Origin: an uncultured Actinomycetes bacterium
GTDB taxonomy: Bacteria > Actinomycetota > Actinomycetes > Nanopelagicales > Nanopelagicaceae
NCBI GenBank assembly: GCA_903827345.1
Contig: CAIKID010000185.1
Coordinates: 1-25,925, forward strand
Length of the DNA stretch: 25,925 nt
Direction: 5' to 3'
Of the stretch, positions 22,571 to 25,925 are shown one piece after another (position 1 is the stretch's first letter; each line of letters opens with the position of its first letter). The translations under genes were made by a program, and so were the position numbers. The notes below the pieces were generated by a model that saw only the letters and a list, made by a program, of their open reading frames with translations, was not told where the DNA came from and did no database searches.

Positions 22571-23359
22571 CTAGTTATTACCGCTTGAATTTCGGTCAAA
22601 AACCATCGCCAGCCCTAAGAGAGTCAGGTCGGGCTCGTGAGTATCAATGGTCTCGCTAATGCCGAGGACTAATGGGGCGAGCCCGCCGGTCGCGATGACT
22701 GTGGTTCGACCCGCCTGCGGATAGAGAATCTCTAGCTCCTCAATAATTCGTGTGACGAGTCCATCAACTTGGCCCGCAAAGCCATAGATAGTCCCCGATT
22801 GCAGCGCTTCAACGGTGTTCTTACCGATCACCGATTTGGGTTTAATCAGTTCTACCTTACGCAGTTGGGCGGCGCGAGCAGCTAAGGCGTCAACCGAGAT
22901 CTCAATTCCTGGAGCTAACGCTCCTCCGAGAAACTCACCTTTGGGCGAGACCACATCAAGATTGGTTGACGTTCCGAAATCAACAACGATGCAGGGTCCA
23001 GCAGATCCAAAGAGAGTATGAGCGGCGAGAGTATTTACGATGCGATCTGCACCAATCTCCTTGGGATTATCAACAAGGAGAGGCACGCCAGTTTTAATCC
23101 CAGGCTCCACGATGGTGACTGGAATTTCGCTGAAGTAGCGCGCAATCATGTTACGAAGTTCGCGCAGAGTTGCAGGAACCGTTGAGCAGATTGAGAGCCC
23201 ATCAATATTGATTCCATCAAGAAGCGCGCGATATTGCAGCCAAAGCTCATCGGCGGTGTCGCGGGGATCTGTCTTTACTCGCCAAGAGCGAATTAACTTA
23301 TCGCCATCAAAGGCGCCAAGCACGGTGTTTGTGTTCCCAACATCGATTGTGAGGAGCAT
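22571..23359 (-). CDS. coaX: Type III pantothenate kinase
   Basis: A 262-residue kinase that phosphorylates pantothenate in the first step of coenzyme A synthesis. The N-terminal phosphate-binding motif IDVGNTNTVLGAF, GADRIVNTLAA (catalytic Asp105), VVDFGTSTNLDVV (Asp127) and GGALAPGIEIS are the type III signatures. Its ATG directly follows the nadC stop with no gap. Together with the truncated panC upstream it groups pantothenate synthesis and use in one operon. Confidence 0.95.
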   Translation of the reverse strand: MLLTIDVGNTNTVLGAFDGDKLIRSWRVKTDPRDTADELWLQYRALLDGINIDGLSICSTVPATLRELRNMIARYFSEIPVTIVEPGIKTGVPLLVDNPKEIGADRIVNTLAAHTLFGSAGPCIVVDFGTSTNLDVVSPKGEFLGGALAPGIEISVDALAARAAQLRKVELIKPKSVIGKNTVEALQSGTIYGFAGQVDGLVTRIIEELEILYPQAGRTTVIATGGLAPLVLGISETIDTHEPDLTLLGLAMVFDRNSSGNN

Positions 23360-24193
23360 TTAGATTCCCATCTTTAAGTCGAGGCCAATATCGAGAGCCT
23401 TAGCGGAATGAGTGAGCGCACCTACTGCGAGAAAGTCGACACCACTTTGGGCATATTTCACGGCGTTTGCCAACGTAATTCCACCAGAAGCTTCTAGCTT
23501 CACCGCACCTCCAACTATCGCCACGGCTTCTTTGCAGAGTTCTGGTGACATATTGTCGAGCAGAATTAAATCCGGCTGCGCGCTCAACACTTCATGTAAT
23601 TGCTCGAAGTTATCTACTTCAACTTCTATCTCTTTATCTGGATATTGCGCGCGAACAAGTTCGAAGGCAGCCAACACTCCTCCTGCAGCGACAATGTGAT
23701 TGTCCTTTATCAGCGCAGCATCCGAAAGGGAGAGCCGATGGTTGGTTCCTCCCCCAGCCCTTACCGCCGCTTTCTCCAAGACTCTCCAGCCTGGAGTGGT
23801 TTTGCGGGTATCTCGAATCTGACAGGAAGTGCCGGCTATAGCTTCAACCCAAGCTCGAGTTTCAGTGGCGATGCCGCTTAAATGCGTCAGGAAGTTGAGT
23901 GCTGTGCGCTCTGCCAATAATAGTGCTCTGGTATTTCCCTGGGCTTCCAGAATAACCGTCCCTGCTGGAACAAAGGAACCGTCTGCAACGAGTAATGAGA
24001 TGCTGCTAATACCGAGATAGTTGAGAACTGCAATTGCGACAGAGGTACCCGCCACAACTCCTGGTTGTCGATTAACAAACTGGGCCACGCTCACTTGATC
24101 TGTAGGAATAGTTGCAGTCGAAGTTATATCGACTCCACCATCCAAGTCTTCGGCAATCGCAAGTTCAATAAGTTTAAGTAGAGAGCTGCTCAT
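23360..24193 (-). CDS. nadC: Nicotinate-nucleotide pyrophosphorylase (quinolinate phosphoribosyltransferase)
   Basis: A 277-residue enzyme that converts quinolinate and PRPP to nicotinate mononucleotide in de novo NAD synthesis. Characteristic segments are AERTALNFLTHLSGIAT, RDTRKTTPGWRVLEKAAV, GGGTNHRLSLSDAALIKDNH, VEVDNFEQL, LLDNMSPE and EASGGI. The ATG overlaps the nadB stop by four bases, and the stop abuts coaX. nadA is not in this window. Confidence 0.96.
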   Translation of the reverse strand: MSSSLLKLIELAIAEDLDGGVDITSTATIPTDQVSVAQFVNRQPGVVAGTSVAIAVLNYLGISSISLLVADGSFVPAGTVILEAQGNTRALLLAERTALNFLTHLSGIATETRAWVEAIAGTSCQIRDTRKTTPGWRVLEKAAVRAGGGTNHRLSLSDAALIKDNHIVAAGGVLAAFELVRAQYPDKEIEVEVDNFEQLHEVLSAQPDLILLDNMSPELCKEAVAIVGGAVKLEASGGITLANAVKYAQSGVDFLAVGALTHSAKALDIGLDLKMGI

Positions 24194-25803
24194 TGTTTCA
24201 CCGCCTCAAAAGTCGAACTCCAACTGCCATCTATATCCAGCTTTTGAATGATTCTCTTCTGCCAGTTTTGGTTTGTCTCTAAGAAATCAGTGCGCCAATG
24301 GGAGCCGCGTGATTCTTGTCGCTCCAGGGCAGAACGCACAATGGCGGTTGCAAGGAAGTAAAGATTCGAAACTTCCCAAGCATCTACCCCGGGCTTATCG
24401 GTGTGGCGCGTTCCCAGTTGCTCTAACGTCGCAAGAGTAGCTCGCAGACTTTTTTCCGAGCGCATAACTCCAGCCCCTTCGCTCATTGCAAGTTGCAACG
24501 GAATGCGAATGGAGGGGTCTATTAATATTCGTGCTTCATCGCCGTCATCCACGGGCTGTGATTGCTCTGCTAAATGTGCGGCAATATTTTCTGAGATGCG
24601 GGCGCCAAATACCAACCCTTCTAGAAGTGAATTAGAGGCGAGGCGGTTGGCACCATGCGCACCAGTACAAGCGCTCTCGCCGCAAACATAGAGGCCAGGA
24701 ACCGAACTCTCTCCGTTGAGGTCAACTAAGACTCCGCCAGATGCATAGTGCGAGGCTGGAGCAACTGGAATGAGCTGCTTCTTGGGGTCAATACCGTTCG
24801 ACATGCATGAGGCATAAATCGTGGGGAATCGTCCTACAAAATCCTTCACGGAAGTCGCATCTAGCCACATGTGAGGAGCATGTGCCTCTCGCATCTGATT
24901 GAAGATCTCTTTTGCAACGATATCCCGTGGCGCCAGATCGGCCTGCGGATGAACCGCCGCCATAAATTTCTCTCCACGGTGATTGAGAAGAATCGCACCT
25001 TCGCCACGCACCGCCTCGCTAATAAGCGGTTGTTGCCCTGCCTGTGCTGTGTCACGCCATAAAACGGTGGGATGGAATTGGATAAATTCAACATCTGCCA
25101 CAGCTGCACCGGCGCGTAAAGCCAGTGCCACGCCATCGCCTGTAGATACCGAAGGATTTGTTGTTTGTGAGTAGACCTGCCCTAGTCCGCCGGTGGCAAT
25201 TACTACCGCTCGCGCCAGAGCACGCCCGACGCCAGTACTCGATCCAGCGCCAATAACGTGGAGCGTCACCCCACACACGCGTCCATCAACTGACTTCAAT
25301 GCGTCGATCACCAAGGCATGTTCTATAACTTCAATTCCAGAATCGTTGTGAACCGCAGCTAACAAAGCGCGCGAAACTTCAGCTCCTGTTGCATCGCCAC
25401 CGGCATGCAATATGCGGTTGCGATGATGACCTCCCTCGCGTGTTAATGCAATCTCACCGCTCTCTGCTTTGTCAAAGACGGCCCCACGCGCAATCAATTT
25501 CCGAACTGCTTCTGGTCCTTCAGTGACTAATACGTTCACTGCATCGATATCACAGAGACCTGCACCGGCTATCAAGGTATCTTCTCGGTGTTCTTCGGGT
25601 GTATCCCCCGGACCTAGCGCAGCTGCAATTCCGCCCTGCGCCCATTTCGTAGAACCCTCATCGATGAGCGCTTTCGTTACAAGCAGGACTGAAAGATTGG
25701 CGGCCCGAGCGTTGAGGGCAGTCGTTAATCCAGCAACTCCAGATCCGATCACAATTACATCAGCCTTCGTTGTCCAGCCCGGAGCCCCTGCGAATAACTT
25801 CAT
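24190..25803 (-). CDS. nadB: L-aspartate oxidase
   Basis: A 537-residue FAD enzyme that oxidises aspartate to iminoaspartate, the first step of de novo NAD synthesis. The FAD-binding motif VIVIGSGVAGL starts near residue 16. Active-site and flavin regions include STKWAQGGIAAALG, REGGHHRNRI, EFIQFHPTVL, SHYASGGV and GESACTGAHGANRLASNSLL. I use the ATG at 25803, whose first bases overlap the panC stop (ATGA) and which has a GGGAAG ribosome-binding site 6 bases upstream. A longer frame from 25854 would run through the panC C-terminus. Confidence 0.95.
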   Translation of the reverse strand: MKLFAGAPGWTTKADVIVIGSGVAGLTTALNARAANLSVLLVTKALIDEGSTKWAQGGIAAALGPGDTPEEHREDTLIAGAGLCDIDAVNVLVTEGPEAVRKLIARGAVFDKAESGEIALTREGGHHRNRILHAGGDATGAEVSRALLAAVHNDSGIEVIEHALVIDALKSVDGRVCGVTLHVIGAGSSTGVGRALARAVVIATGGLGQVYSQTTNPSVSTGDGVALALRAGAAVADVEFIQFHPTVLWRDTAQAGQQPLISEAVRGEGAILLNHRGEKFMAAVHPQADLAPRDIVAKEIFNQMREAHAPHMWLDATSVKDFVGRFPTIYASCMSNGIDPKKQLIPVAPASHYASGGVLVDLNGESSVPGLYVCGESACTGAHGANRLASNSLLEGLVFGARISENIAAHLAEQSQPVDDGDEARILIDPSIRIPLQLAMSEGAGVMRSEKSLRATLATLEQLGTRHTDKPGVDAWEVSNLYFLATAIVRSALERQESRGSHWRTDFLETNQNWQKRIIQKLDIDGSWSSTFEAVKQ

Positions 25804-25925
25804 CGATCGCTTCCCATACGCATATTGTCGATCAATCGGAGCCCATTTACCCAACCGGCGATGATTCCACGCGGGGATTGGCTCCCCGGAGGTGCCAATT
25901 CGAAGGTTTCTTCATCGATAACCTC
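25800..25925 (-). CDS. panC: Pantoate-beta-alanine ligase, C-terminal 41 residues (cut by window edge)
   Basis: The minus-strand frame entering from the right edge reads EVIDEETFELAPPG..., then GIIAGWVNGLRLIDN and ends MRMGSDR. The AAW/AGWV...RLIDN ending is typical of PanC, which joins pantoate and beta-alanine to pantothenate. Its TGA overlaps the nadB ATG. Position upstream of nadB-nadC-coaX supports the call. Only the tail is visible, so confidence rests on the ending and the context. Confidence 0.8.
   Translation of the reverse strand, partial: EVIDEETFELAPPGSQSPRGIIAGWVNGLRLIDNMRMGSDR

Noticed and set aside
25804..25854. Longer nadB start at 25854 (extra 17 residues)
   Set aside because: The extension overlaps the panC C-terminus in another frame; the ATG at 25803 has a ribosome-binding site and the usual ATGA coupling.

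Overview
The window looks like a compact chromosomal stretch from an actinobacterium with moderate GC (about half G+C by eye; not computed). Gene order supports this. Histidine phosphatase-tlpA-ccdA-resB-ccsB matches mycobacterial Rv0525-Rv0529. The helicase-associated/XPB pair matches Rv0862c/Rv0861c. The radA-mutY-clpC-lysS-coaX-panC neighbourhood matches Rv3585-Rv3602. Short intergenic gaps, 1-4 bp gene overlaps and many apparently leaderless starts behind a TAGGCT-like -10 box suggest a streamlined genome, perhaps a freshwater lineage such as Nanopelagicales; that placement is inference.

Layout. 1-3679 (minus): a system II cytochrome c maturation operon, read from the phosphatase to a truncated ccsB at the left edge. 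3751-9439 (plus): a HAD-IB phosphatase, a large helicase-associated protein, an M20 peptidase and an XPB-type helicase. 9460-9702 (minus): a small glutaredoxin-like protein. 9739-12123 (plus): a secreted HExxH protein with an FN3 domain and a repeat region, convergent with proC plus a small secreted propeller-like protein (13827-12125, minus). 13911-16945 (plus): a cysteine-rich unknown, radA and mutY. 17973-25925 (minus): panC (truncated)-nadB-nadC-coaX-lysS-GNAT, making NAD and pantothenate/CoA precursors and lysyl-tRNA, followed by clpC, which has its own promoter.

The unusual part is 16888-17959, between mutY and clpC. A 1031-bp unit with a single gene (a NYN-domain PIN-like nuclease) and about 195 bp of hairpin-rich non-coding DNA is bounded by two identical 41-bp direct repeats. 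The repeats are the 3' end of mutY. The left copy completes a functional mutY reading frame with a slightly different tail (SFRLPQ). The right copy continues into the displaced original tail (SYRLAD, stop), whose stop codon overlaps the clpC stop. The ancestral mutY and clpC were therefore convergent and overlapped tail to tail, and a very small element entered mutY while regenerating its end. Each repeat has dyad symmetry (10-bp arms with one mismatch around 11 bp), like a tyrosine-recombinase core site, but the unit encodes no integrase or transposase. This nuclease plus structured-RNA cassette is the best candidate for an undescribed system here.
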